Made by a program: the position numbers and the translations under genes. Source: Ptychodera flava (Eukaryota > Hemichordata > Enteropneusta > Ptychoderidae). From it: DNA of 64,000 nt. Where the stretch lies: NCBI RefSeq assembly GCF_041260155.1, contig NC_091942.1, positions 14,471,501 to 14,535,500 of the forward strand, given 5' to 3'. Every line of letters begins with the position of its first letter. Position 1 is the stretch's first letter. Below are positions 46,308-59,400 of the stretch, piece after piece. Under the pieces are notes generated by a model. It did not search any database. It was not told where the DNA came from and saw only the letters and a list, made by a program, of their open reading frames with translations.

Positions 46308-47202
46308 ATGAAATAATATGAAATGGAATAATTGTGTCACATACTTCTTCATCCATGTTTTCAGCATAAAGTGTGAACAGATGATAAACCTGCCTACCCT
46401 GTCTTTTTCTGTATTGATCCAACTTTGCCACAGGAAACAATAAGATTGTTCCAAAGTGTTGGGTGTTAGGGTTTCCTTTCTACGGAATCATTCAGTGTCA
46501 TTACTTGGAGAAGGATATTCATCTGTTCATCTGTCAAGATTCTCAGGCCCTCATTAATTTTGCCCACGTCACTTGGCTCTTCTCGGCAGCAGTTACTGCC
46601 TGGCTTAGCCCCACGATATACTCAACAGCCTGCCAGAGTATGTCGCTTCAATTTCGCGATCACGTCACCACTAACACCATAATCTGCTGAAGTTCATTCC
46701 TTCATCCTGTTTTGGTATTAATATGCCCACAGACTTGAGGCAGGTCCAGGTAGTTATTAATTTTTTGAGAAAGTGAAAAAATAATTACACGTATGAAACA
46801 AATTAGTTTTTGAATCAATTTTTTTCTAAATGACAATCTGTCTTGCTCCCATAATATTTCTTTTTACTTCTCTGTTTGAGAACGTGATAATCCAAGAACA
46901 ACTCAAATCCTGTTTATAAATAGGTTGAAAGAGTCAGTTGTGTATGCTTCTTCACAAGCTCCAACCCCAACCACCACTGAAGACGCAGTGTGGGTCACCA
47001 CCGTGAGAGGATGCAGTGTGAGGTTGCCATAGTGAACTCAAAAGAATGAAGTACCGCCCACAAAGCTGCCTGATTAGCAGTTTTGAAGATTTTTAAAGAT
47101 TTTTTGACCAAAAATTGCCTCAAATACAAATTTGGATATTTCATCACAATTGGAACAAATCTGATTAAGGTTATCTCTTGGGACCTGTACTCCATATATT
47201 AC
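46308..47202. other. intergenic, nothing recognised
   Basis: AT-rich sequence downstream of NDUFA6 with short unconvincing frames. A CT/CA-rich stretch lies at 46946-46990. A splice-acceptor-like ATATATTACAG ends at 47202, just where the inverted duplication begins. Confidence 0.45.
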
Positions 47203-47805
47203 AGTGACGGCACCAATGATTTTGACGATGAGATACAGCTGGATATTGATACACTACCGAATTAGGTTTGTCAGTTTGCTCTCAAATTTACCCTTTTAGT
47301 GGTCAACTTTTACAACTTTGCGCCAACATCAGACAGACTAAAACAGCAGGTGACGCAGCAAGATGTCTGTAAACTAATTTACTATGTAGTATGTTTATCT
47401 TTACAGCAGCTATCAGTTTCAATGGTGACACACACAGAGACTGGTTGCCAAGTTTTACAAGCAGTTCAAATTCAGTTCAAATTCCTCTGAGTCTAAATTT
47501 GCAGTAACATGGTTCTTTTACAACCCCTCCGTGAATTTGAACTGCTTGTAAAACTTGGCAACCAGTCTCTGTGTGTGTCACCATTGAAACTGATAGCTGC
47601 TGTAAAGATATAAACATACTACATAGTAAATTAGTTTACAGACATCTTGCTGCATCACCTGCTGTTTTAGTCTGTCTGATGTTGGCGCAAAGTTGTAAAA
47701 GTTGACCACTAAAAGGGTAAATTTGAGAGCAAACTGACAAACCTAATTCGGTAGTGTATCAATATCCAGCTGTATCTCATCGTCAAAATCATTGGTGCCG
47801 TCACT
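47203..47805. repeat. 603-bp near-perfect inverted duplication
   Basis: The left arm (47203-47474) and right arm (47532-47805) are reverse complements. I found one substitution (GACGC against GATGC) and one 2-bp length change (TTTATCTTT against TTTATATCTTT), so identity is about 99%. The spacer is 57 bp. Each arm, read outward-in, starts TGACGGCACCAATGATTTTG, which in frame reads DGTNDFDDEIQLDIDTLPN then stop, directly after an AG dinucleotide. No arm end resembles a known transposon terminus. It may be a very young foldback element, or an inverted duplication that copied a terminal coding exon. Confidence 0.9.
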
Positions 47806-49214
47806 CTAAAGGAATTGGACTGGCCGTATTGAAGAAGCTTCGAATGTAAAAAGTTAACGGATATCAGAGGACACCACACATATACGTATTAGATAGCTCT
47901 GCGGCTCTGACAACGGAGCTTAAAATTAGAAAGGAATGCATGGTGAGCAAATGTTCAAGAGGGCTGCTCTAAAATTTGTGGGAATACATTTACTCCCTTT
48001 TAATGTCACAAGCATGCATTTTGAGAGATTGAAGAAATCTTACCAACTTGATGGGTTGACATGCCATGGACATACAGGATTTTTCATCTAAGCATTACAT
48101 GCACACATTGTAGGCCCTGTGCACTCTCTGCACATACAAGTATGTCAGCAGCTATCGTAACCATTTGAATAGTTTAATTGCTCCATTTGGTCAACCACAG
48201 TATTGTCAGATATGTGTAAATTTTTTTTTGGTTGAACTATTGGAGTGATTACAGTAATCAATATGCAAATTAACTGTGATTTTTGCTGTCATCTACACTA
48301 TGTAACAGTTCAGGTCCATGTGAATATGTAATGTCATAGTCATCCAGTCAAGCCACGTCAGGTCAGGCAAAATTTATTTTGCACATCTTACGGCAAGTCA
48401 GATGACAATACCACTACAATGTGAAAGTAATAAGACGCGGTGAGACAGATGTAATATTCTGAAATCAGTCAGTAAAAGCACAGCTTTATTTTGACTTTCG
48501 TTGATTTAATTTGGTACATGACTTCTGTAAGAAAATACTCAGAACATGAACATACTTTGTAAAAAAAAAGACACGGACACACAAGAATAATTGTTTGATA
48601 AAAAATGTGAGATAAATGCATCTGTGAAAGTGATTACATTTGGAAAGACTGCTGCGTTTTCCAAAAATTCCAGTAAATGTACATGTAAACCGAAATAACC
48701 TGTAATGGCGCCCTCATAAAGCAGGAACCCGTGATGGTGCCCTCACAGTTTGATTAGAGGTTATGCAAAGGAGCCACCACAGTTTGCCTTCTATTACAGG
48801 CGTTTGATTGTGCTTGGATGGAATCCTGAGTCAATTGGGTTTTTTTTTATTTTTTCAGAAGTCAAGTAAGATTTGTGTGAAAGACTACAATTGAAAGGGA
48901 AGATCCTCACAATAAAAAAGTGACAACTGCTTCAGATTCAGCCATAAACTGACTGCTTGTCTTTCACAAGCACATTTCACAAACATTTAAAATTTACACC
49001 ATTACGAAATATACACATATTACTGATGAGTGTATTCTGATTTTGATGTCTGTTGCACTGAATTGCAGTCACAATGAGGCAAAGAAAATGAAAAAGCAGT
49101 CTAAGCATGAGTTCTGAAAAAAATTACTACATCCATCATGTAAATTTTTTTTTTAAATTCACGTAAGCTTGTACGTGTCATCGTGAAACTGCTCTGATCT
49201 ATTGTGGCAAAATT

Positions 49215-49305
49215 TTAACCTGTTCACCCCATTTCCTGTAAACTGGCCCACATTCACCATTGACAGCAATGGGTCCGGGCCGGACCAAGGTAGTGAAGAG
49301 GTTAA
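49215..49305 (-). mobile_element. small hairpin MITE (CCTTTCACC family)
   Basis: Reverse-orientation copy that starts TTAACCTGTTCACCCC and ends AGTGAAGAGGTTAAA, with CATTCACCATTGACAGCAAT in the middle. The terminal inverted match AACCTGTTCAC / GTGAAGAGGTT is clear. Confidence 0.75.
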
Positions 49306-49473
49306 AACACTCGCTCCAGGAAATCATAGTAAGAGGGAGATAGAACATAAACTCTCTGTATCATAATTACTTTAAAAACACTTTGAATAAGCTTCATCAC
49401 AGTAAATATGTAAATTCACCCAAGTAAATACTATGATTAATGAACGCTACAACCTCACCATGAAGTACTGTTA

Positions 49474-49748
49474 CCCTTTTCCTGCCAAGTCCATATTTCA
49501 CCACCAGGTCAAGATGGTTAAAATTAATGAAACACAACGTATTCCATATGATGTATTTTAACATAATACTGTACATTTGAAGGCTGTTGAAAACATAATA
49601 CTGTAAAGTTGATTTTTTTTGGACAAAAGATGCTATAACATACCAAGCCAAGTGGGTGAAAATACGTCATTTTTTGGCTCAATACCGCTTTTTACTGACT
49701 TGGCTGATGGGGAAGTGATACAGTTATTACTGTCTGGCAGGAAAAGGG
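49474..49748. mobile_element. piggyBac-derived MITE, 275 bp
   Basis: Ends CCCTTTTCCTGCCA and TGGCAGGAAAAGGG are identical over 13 bp to the termini of the 5.5-kb piggyBac at 31668-37217. The right flank is TTAA (49749-49752); the left is TTA. Subterminal GCCAAGTCAGTAAAAAGCGG (minus strand) parallels ACAAGTCGGTTAAAAGCGGT in the large element. The interior has no frame. It is a likely non-autonomous derivative moved by the same transposase. Confidence 0.92.
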
Positions 49749-50407
49749 TTAAAATGGATTATGAGAAGCTTGTCTATGGAAGCAGATGAGCAATAGGCAA
49801 AAACTCATAGTTGGATCTCAGAAGAGGCACATTGGAAAAGACACTGTGTAAGTTGAAATGAAAATATGTATGAAGACGCTTGTATCAAGGCTCACACCCA
49901 GTGACAGCCCAAAGAGTAACGTGCAAGAGACCAATATGGGAATGCCAATGGGGGAATTGTTCATTCACTGACACTAGCTAAACCCTGATTCATGATCTCA
50001 GAAACTATGAAATCCTTGATACAAAAAACCTTGGCGTTTTCCCATGTAACCATGGCTACACATTCATTAAGTGGAAAGACAAGATAACTATGCATAGTGT
50101 GAAAAAAAATTACAAAAAATTATAAATCAGCCTTTTGCTAGTGGAAAGAACCATTGACTTAACATTTTGCCATTTGAAAGATCTAAGTAGGACAATAACG
50201 GGAACTGTTGATAATATTATAGTTTCTTTTGTTCTACAAACACTGTACTTTCTTATCCCTCATCTACAAGCATGTGGACTGACAATGTATAAGCCATGTA
50301 AACACCACACATCGAGTACAAGTGTGTACAATAAACCAATGCTTTTGTTAACAGATGAATTCTAGTCTGTACTGAAATTCAGTCATCAATGATAACGCTG
50401 AACACTG

Positions 50408-50431
50408 CACACACACACACACACACACACA
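50408..50431. repeat. CA dinucleotide microsatellite
   Basis: Twelve uninterrupted CA units. No context suggests a function. Confidence 0.97.
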
Positions 50432-51677
50432 AAATCTGTGTTGCATACAAGGCATTTGACATGAGTTTTAGAATAGAACAAGAAACCGTATTTCACAAAA
50501 AGAACAAAAATACTGGAACAGACATCAACACTTACGGCTAGTAGAGCTTTAAATAAGAGTGCATCACCCACATTGAACCCTTCAAATACACAATTCTCAT
50601 TCCAGAGAATCAAGAAATGGACAAGAAGTCATGAAAATCAGAACAGGATAGGAAATCAAACCGATAGGTTTCGGAAAGAGAAGGCCGCATTTCCAGAACT
50701 GTTGTATTGGATTATATGGATGATCAAAAAGGCACTTTTTTGTAAAAAATACATATTGAGAACTTCCATACCTCTACAGATGTTCACAGAAAAAGTTTTA
50801 AAGACTACAGATTGATGAAGTTTTTTACTCAAAGAAAAAGTGGTACTTCAAAACAGGCTGACGTGAAAACTGTTAGATGAACACACATCTGTTTCGCCAT
50901 GACTGTGACAGAGATATTTGTGTGCAAAGGAGCATGTTTCTTTGATGAATGCAATGTTACAATCTACAATTATCAAAGAGTGAAAAGAAAAGTAAAAACC
51001 TGAAATAATGAAGCTATAAACACTGAGGTTACAGATGCATTTTTTCATGTCAAGTCTACAATGAATTTCCATAAGGGAGATCGACTGTTTTGAACTCATG
51101 ATGAAGTTAAGTTTGTGAGAGGATTTTGTTCAGAACGGATGACCAATGATTTGACATAACACTTGATAATATGTTGTTTTCATGACCCAATCATGGACTT
51201 ACATCCAGGTATTTTTGGTGGCAGGTCGGTGTCACAGCTCAACATTTTGCTGGAAGAAAAGTGCCAATTGCTGTTGACTTTCAGAAAAGTGCAAACTGCG
51301 AAGTGAGCCAAAGAGAGAAGTCAACGCAGACTTCAGTGAATATGGTTGACTTTTCAAGAAAGTGAAAAAGTCAGTGAAATCAAACTGGTAGGTTCATATC
51401 AACAAAAATAAATATGAGGTCACATCAAGGTTACAAGAATAGCTAACTATAATTTGCTGTCTAACACTGTACATTTCTATGCTTCTGTCCGACACGATTC
51501 ATGCCTTTATTACAAACAAAATGTAGATGTGTAAATTCAAGCTTGAAAAGCAGGCATGTTGGAGCTGTTTGAAATCAAAGGCATGAGTCATGACAAAGAA
51601 AAAATGAAATTTGCTGGCTGATTCTGAACTTACACTGGTAGTTAAAATATGTGGAGATGACACAGTTATGTTGCTAA

Positions 51678-52187
51678 GGGGCCGTCAATAATTAAAACAC
51701 ACAAACAGCAAATACAACTTCCACGTTTAGGGAGGGAGGGGGGTTTGTATCTCGATTACCATGTGCAAAAATCACACTACATGTTTTTATATCGCAACAT
51801 CTCACTACAATTTTTTATGTATCGCAAAATATCGCTATATTGTTTGGCGCGTACCTGGCCAGTGCTACACCGGCGTTACACCATTCTTTCGATATACATG
51901 GGTTCAATGCACATGTAAAATAACATAACAATAATTTTGAATACACTGTTTCAATTCATTTCATTCTATTGGTTGTGTCATTGTCCAGTTGGCGCTGAAC
52001 AAAAATTGATTTTAGAGGGGGTATGCCGGGGGTAGTGACATTACTGATTGTAGGTATGCTGCTACATAATATAGCGTGGTTGGATTTTTGCACTTCCAAA
52101 CTTTCGGGGGGGGGGGGGGGGGAGGTGTTGAGGTCAGATGAAATTAGTTGTGTTGATTATGCGCATGCTTTAATCATCCAGGGCCCC
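51678..52187 (+). mobile_element. Harbinger-like MITE, copy 2 (510 bp)
   Basis: Ends GGGGCCGTCAATAATTAAAA and TTTAATCATCCAGGGCCCC, with TAA on both sides (51675-51677 and 52188-52190). It matches copy 1 along its length, including CGCAACATCTCRCTACA and the G-rich tract, which here is a run of 17 G (52106-52122). Confidence 0.9.
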
Positions 52188-53455
52188 TAAAGGATCTTTG
52201 ATAAAAATGACAAAAATATGATCAGTGGATCAGTGTCCCTGACACACTTAGTATGATTCCTTTTTTCCAGTATTAGTTTTTCATTTTTTGCAAATGATGC
52301 TGACTACTTCAGCGAGCTCTGAAAACTCAATGAGAGTTTGATAAACATGAGACAGAAAAACTGTTCTACCGCCCTCTTGAGCTGGAAACTAGAAAATGAG
52401 ATAAATACACAAAAAGTGATTTTGATTGAAAGACCTGATTCTCAACAGGAGATACCTGTAAACAGTTTAGTTACAAATAAAACACACACTATACAAATAT
52501 TGTCATCTGCCATAGCTGGAAAATGAATCGTCTTGTTTTTACATCCTCCAGATGACAGAAAATTGACACATTATGAAATACAATTGGTACGAATAATTGT
52601 TTTAAATATTTATGGCACAATATACAGCAGTCATTTTTTGCACTTGAAAATTTCTTGGCATAATTGCAATTCTCTATTATTAATTTATGTAATTAAAATC
52701 ACAATAGTACTGCTAATGTTTACAAGCTTCAAAATCTAGGAAAAAAATCAAACTTCATGAATGTATTTACAAATATAAACATTTTATATTAACAATTCTA
52801 CATTTTTGGCAATAGTTCAATATTTCTCTCAAGAATTTACAAATTCAATAAAAGTTGACTATGTACAATAATACCTTAAAATTTCTAGAGGAATGTTTCA
52901 ATACAAATTTGTAAAAATTTCATTTTTTACACAAATTCAGCTCCTAAGACCGTAATTTGTCTTTCACGGTCTGCAGCATATTTTACATTGCCTTTTACAG
53001 TAGTTTAGTTTCGAAATGTAAGTACTAGTCTGTTCAACCCCCCCTGTCTGTTACCTTCTGAATGGAATGTTCTATAATTTTACTATCAAGGGTCATTCCC
53101 ACTTGAGGCAGCATGGGGGGGTTGATGATTTTTACAATGTCTGATTCAACTACATCACTTCATTTGGCAGTCTAAGTTAAAATTTGGTACATTTGAAACA
53201 AAAAAAAAAGCTGGAAAAAAATCCTTTGGTAATATCTAATCTGCTTTGTATAAACCACAAAGACGGAAATCAATATTTCCTGACAAAAAACTCACCTTCA
53301 ATGAGTTCTGATATCTTAATTAAACTCTGTAATAAATACCTTCTTTGTTTCAAAATCTCTTCATAAATATCTTTTATAATAGTTCTGAGTGTGATTGTCA
53401 AAGTTCCGAGTTGTTTCTTTTCAACAATAATTAGAACAATAATTAAAAAAATATT

Positions 53456-56400
53456 CTACCAAGCTTTCTTGGCTGCAGGAGCCACTCTTATTTCGGGTTT
53501 CTTCTTAACGTTCTCCTTGCCTCTTTCACATTGTTCACTTTTTGGTCTTCCGGCAAGTACTGTTTTTCCCTCCGAACCACTGCCTGGCCTGTCAGGCACG
53601 CTGATACGACGTTGCCTGTTAGTCCTAACGCCAGGCTTGGTTACTGTAACGGATTTCTTCGCCGCTTGCTGGGTCTCTTTGGCTTTCCTTTCTTTCTTCT
53701 CTTTCTCAAGGTCGGCCCATTTCTTGACAAGCAGCTCCTCCTCGTCTCCGATCTCTTGGACTTCTTCAAATTTTTCCAGGATGACGTCCACGGCCGGACT
53801 GAGGCTGTGCAGCAGGTCTGTTATCTGTTCCGGGGCCCATTGTTCCATGTACAGGGACTGGAAGCCAGAACTGGAACTTGCCGAGGACACCCGTGACGAT
53901 TGTCGTGTACTGCACGTTGACCGTGACGACTGTGACGACAACGACTCCAGTCCACGGAATTTTACCTTGGGTCGCCATTGCTGACGGAGAAAAAGTTCAG
54001 TGTGAAATATTTTGTGAGTGAATAATCTGGAAATGAAAATGCATGTAAAATCTGACATTTTCTATTTTCAAGTGAGCAAACTGACATGTTGTGCTGATGA
54101 CACAGGGAAAATATATTCACATAAATGGTTCTGCATTCAAAGATAAAAGAAACCACTCAAGTCTAAACTCCTTCTGACTAATCACACAAAAATGACAACG
54201 GGGTTGGCAACCTCAATCTGCTTAATTTGAGAGAAATCACTGAAAGTATTAAGTCTATCCAGTCTGCTGAAAGTCAACAAACTGCATTTCAACGAGTAAA
54301 TGCGATGTTTATGGACAAGGAAACCAGAAATGATGAGTGAAAAAAGATGTGAAAAATTCCTGTCCAAAACTCTGTACACACGATTAAGAATTAACAACCT
54401 CTTATTCGTCTTTTTTTTTTACAGCGAAATGAGCGAAATAAAAATTTGAATGAAGGACAACAATAAAGAAAATCTGTATAAGTTGAAACTGACCTTGACT
54501 TTTGATATCCCAAGCATCTTTTTGAATCTTTTTAACATAAAATCTATCATTTCATAGTCCTGAGAGTCAAGGGTTGGTTTCTTGGACTGCTCCTTGACGT
54601 CTCTGTAACTGTTGATGATGATGGCAGCAAACATACTGTGGAATATGATCCAGACCACGATCCAGAAGAAGGTGAATATGAGCGGCGTAAGCACCGGATA
54701 GTACTGGATACACTCATCCAGATCTATGGAAGGGCCTCTTATCAACCCTAGTAATGCCACTAGAGAGCTTCCCATGCTGTGAAGTCCCTTAATTAATGGA
54801 CCATATATCTGTCATAGAAAACAGAAGTATTGATCAGATGCGGCCATCTGCTTATCCTGTTCATCCCCGATTCCCTGTAAACAGGTCCCGAATCGCCATT
54901 GATAACAATAGTATTGGGCTAAACCATTGTGATGAAGGGGGTTTTCGTAAGGTTGCAGGAACAGACATGTTTAGTGACCCTTTCACCACCAAAGTTTGGC
55001 TTGACCCTTTAGCTTGCTGAGAAAACTTGTACCATCACAGACGGCAAATGGTTTCTAAAGGGTTCACTTTGCCCGTCTGGAGAAAATTCTTTCATAGCTA
55101 GGATTGGCCATAACTGAGTCATTAAATTTTAGCAGAAATACCGAGATAAAAGGTAAATACAAGATGGGATATTGGCAGAAATTAATGTTACGGAGACTGA
55201 ATTGGTATTTAAAGTAGACACAGTCAACGTCATCAAGATGACAGAACTGGCAGGAATGTGGAAATCATGGTTTTCCTGGGTATAAACAGATTGAGCAAAC
55301 AGAGGTTTGCCGACTTACCATGTAACTTTGGTGTGAGTAGGCCCACAGCACAATTAGAAATATTACCATGAGACAAAATATGTATTTTGCAGAGAATGAT
55401 AACGTCTTCAGATAGGTGGACATCAGACGACTAAATCGTAGAATTCTCAACAACTGTGGGGAGAAGGTAAAAAATTCCTCTAACTACTATTAACCTTACA
55501 TTTCATTTAGTTTTGTTGTAAGGAAGTACATAGCATAAAATGTCATTTCAGACATTAAAGGTAGAAGTACTGTGTACATTGTATTATCGGAAACTGTTCA
55601 ACATTCTATATCACAGTTCCTTTTTTCCTAAAACATTCTAGAATTATTATTTCAAGACCATGCAAGCAAGTGAAAACACTGATGGCAAGACTGTGGCACA
55701 CTGGGCCAACACTGAACAATTTTGCAAATGAACATGGCCCTGTGGGGCAAAGTTACTTCATAATTCTAGGGAGGCCCCCTGACCCTTTTTCTAATGAAAC
55801 CTAATTGTTTATGTAATGAAAATTGGACGCCAGTATTCTCCAGGTGTGCCCACGCTGACATCAAGCAACGTATAACAAGAGATCTTAGCTCCACAGTCAT
55901 CAACAAAGAGCCTATTTAATAGATGGATGTGCGGCTGAATCTGGCATCCGTCGTCCATCGACTTTTTACTTTCAAAGCTTCTTCTTCAAAATAGCCTGTC
56001 AGATTCCTTTAACATATAGAGTACAGGTCCCCAGTGATGACCTTAATCAGATTTGTTCAAATTGTGATGAAATATGTAAATTTGCATTTTTGAGGCCAAT
56101 TTTGCAATATATTTGAGCAAAAATCTTCTTCTCCTTAACAGCTGGTCCGACAGCATTAATATTTTGTATGTAGGTCCCTTGGGATGAACTTATTCAGATT
56201 TGTTCAAATTGTGATGCACCAGAACAATTGTAAAGAACCTGAGATTTTGACTCCTCACCTTGAGACAAACCAAGAAGAGTATGATTGCACAGAGAACAGT
56301 CACCAAGTCAATGTAGTACATGACACGATGGAAATTGGTGAAACCGTTTGGATCGGCAAAGTATCGCTGCATCACCTCTGCAGTGTACAGCTGTTGGTAG

Positions 56401-59400
56401 ATGTAGACGGACAACATGGCAATGCCGAGGATGATGAGGATCATGTCCAGCCAATGCCACACAGATGACAGGTAACTCCAGCCCAACTCCCTCATGTTCA
56501 GAATTTCACGCACCAGGAAGAATAGCATAAACAAACCGAAGAAACCCTACAACAGAACATCCGAGAGAGTTCAATATTAAAATCATCAATACTCTATGCT
56601 CCTCGAAGTTGCAGCTGAGTGAATACAACATCTGGAGTTACAATATAGAGAATTCAAATCAACCATATATTTATGTTTTTTTCACAGACTGTAGTTGGTA
56701 TAATTAAAAGAAAATTAAAACTGTCACTTCCATCAGCTTATTAGTTTCTTCCTAGATTGTTGATATTCATTGTTTACCAGTCTAAAATTACATCTTCTTT
56801 TAAGATGAAAGAGCACATCACCGAACAAAACTTCCCTCCAAAATTTAATCAAAATTTGTATTATCAATAGTAAAAGGATCTACAGACCCAGTAGTTTCAT
56901 ATTAAAGTGTATAATAATTGCGTACAAGAAGAACTTTCAAAGGAATGCTGTAGGAGTAAAAGTCATTATTATTGTCCATATACCTTGTATTGTCAGAAAA
57001 CTACAGAACTTTGACTTACCATGAAAATTGTCATGGCTGTGACATAGCCATTGTAGTATGTTAAATTGACAGTCATGATGTGTGACAATGGAAATGCTCC
57101 ACCTGAAAAATCCAAACAAAAATTTCACTTGCCTCAAACTGAGAGTTACTGTATTATCCATAACATAGCACTTTTTCTATCATATGTCAATTACTCTACC
57201 CAAGTAAGTAACCATGATCTTGTGATTTGTATATGGACATCCTGGTTTGAGATACAGTTTATATTAATATTAATTGTGGCATACATTTTCAGCACTCTTT
57301 TGGACTGGGTTTTTGTCTAAGATTTTGAGATTATTTATTTCTAAGACTGCCTTTTGGATTATTTTCATATGATTTCCAAACACCAGAATTTGAACCCACT
57401 CTTCTGTTAACACAGATACATCCAACAGAACATTAAACCTAAATTTTCCAAGCCATGGTGTCATATATCAGGGCCATTTTGACAATGGAAGAGCAGGACA
57501 GTAGGGGCATAAATATATCCCAATAATTGTTTACTTTACACTATGTAGAAAGGGGAAAGTTGAAGGATGTGATCACATCAAAAGTGACATTTTGTTCACT
57601 CACTTGACTGGGGAAACTCTACCAGTAGATGGATCAAGCTGTACAGATGCCTGTTCACATTGTAAACTGTGTGCTCCATGAACACCACGGTGGTCCTGCA
57701 AAATGAAAACACAAAAGAACATGTGTTTGATTTTTTCTCTTCAAAATTCCAGTTGACTTGTCATTGATCTATCAGATAACTATGACTATAAATAGTTCTT
57801 TGGACACCATTTTACAAGTGGTATAGCCACAAAATGGTGATGTCAAATTGCCATACACAAAACACAGACACATTGTAATTATGGCTCTGTGTATTGTGTA
57901 CAGCCATTTGACGTCATCATTTTATGGCTATACCACTTGTAAAATGGTACTGTTCTCTGTAATGTAATGGTGGCTTCTGAAGATTATTTGGCCAACCCCC
58001 CTGTGTAGCAGAACCTTACCCGTATTTGGCTACCTACCACAAGAAATAACTGAAAGTATCCTCCGTAGGATAATGTAGAATTGCGGTAAGGCCTTCCACA
58101 ATCATAAATGTGAAAACGGATCCCATAACATAACATTGAATAGTAATATAACTTTGAGCGTCTCAAGGATTTGTCTGTTTTGCCAAATAAAGCCACACAA
58201 CAATTCCACATCTGACTTTTGAGTCACTCATACTCACACAGCACTACCGTCAAGATATTTGAATTTTAGAACAACATACAATTTCTTGATTTCTGCTCAC
58301 ACCAAATTTGATGGCTAAAGGAAAACGCAAAACACTGTAATAACAGCATATTAACCTACCATCGGTCTATCCATTTATTTTCTTGTAAATTTTGGAGAAT
58401 ATCAATGGTCTCTTGGTAGGAACTTCCGAGATGTTGTACATATCCACCACCAGAGTAGGAGTGAACTTGTCCAGTGGTTTTCCTTCTGTAGCAGCAAATA
58501 TTACAGAAATGAGTAAAATATTGAACTTTTTTGTCAAAAAATAAAAAGCCTCTCTCATTAAGAAACATCAAATTTCATACTTTTTAACAGTCAATATTTC
58601 TTAAAACAATACAAGTTCATGTCTTTATTGTTTCCTAAATGCCATTTAGGACTCAACGAGTAGCTTGTATCTCAAATATTTTATCAAAATGTTTGACATA
58701 TATTTGACTCAGGGACAATCAAACCTGATTCCTCTGCCTTTAATATTACTCTTGTTGACAAAAATATTGAATTTTTTTCTGATATTTTTAACTTTTCTTA
58801 TTCCTTTTTGTATCCTCCACATTCACCACATGGACCACAAGTGAAATTCTGACAGTTTGATTCAAAGGCAAGCATCTTACCCATCAAGTTGTTCTTCTGT
58901 GGAGTAGAGCCATGTCTGGTTGATACTAGAGTTGTACACCCATCCTGCATTAAAGCTCCTAGTGTCAAAATCCCCACTACTCTTGCACGTATCATGGATG
59001 TCGGCATCTCGGTATTTTGTCTTCCTGATATCACAGTCCACTGGAATAAAAATTACATTTGATATTCAGAATTCCAATTCTGCTTCATAACACTCTAAAA
59101 AGTGACTTTAATTTTTTTTTTCTAATGATGTATAATGAAAGAATTATTTCAAAAATACTTGAAACCATGACTAAAGAACTTTCAGATCACAAACTTCATC
59201 ATGTGCATTTAATCATTTTGTGGATTTTGTAAGTACCTTTTCATAAAATGTCTGAAGTTTTGCCGTGTAGAAGTGTCAACTTGCAAATTGGCTTATCAAC
59301 TTAAAATTGTAAGTAAGGTAAACATGCTGCCCAACTTGATTATTGACACGCTGAAAGAAAATTTTATGCAAAATCTTCATCTGACATCTAAGACAATCTT

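Larger units (their letters stand above)
47806..53455. other. intergenic between NDUFA6 and PKD1-like gene
   Basis: No exon was found. Repeats annotated separately occur at 49215-49305, 49474-49748, 50408-50431 and 51678-52187. About 52530-53455 is very AT-rich and on the minus strand is probably 3' UTR of the polycystin gene. No minus-strand AATAAA was seen close to its stop. Confidence 0.5.

Noticed and set aside
53391-53984. 197-codon plus-strand frame
   Set aside because: It overlaps the terminal polycystin exon in antisense. The minus frame has the family match, coiled coil and splice acceptor.
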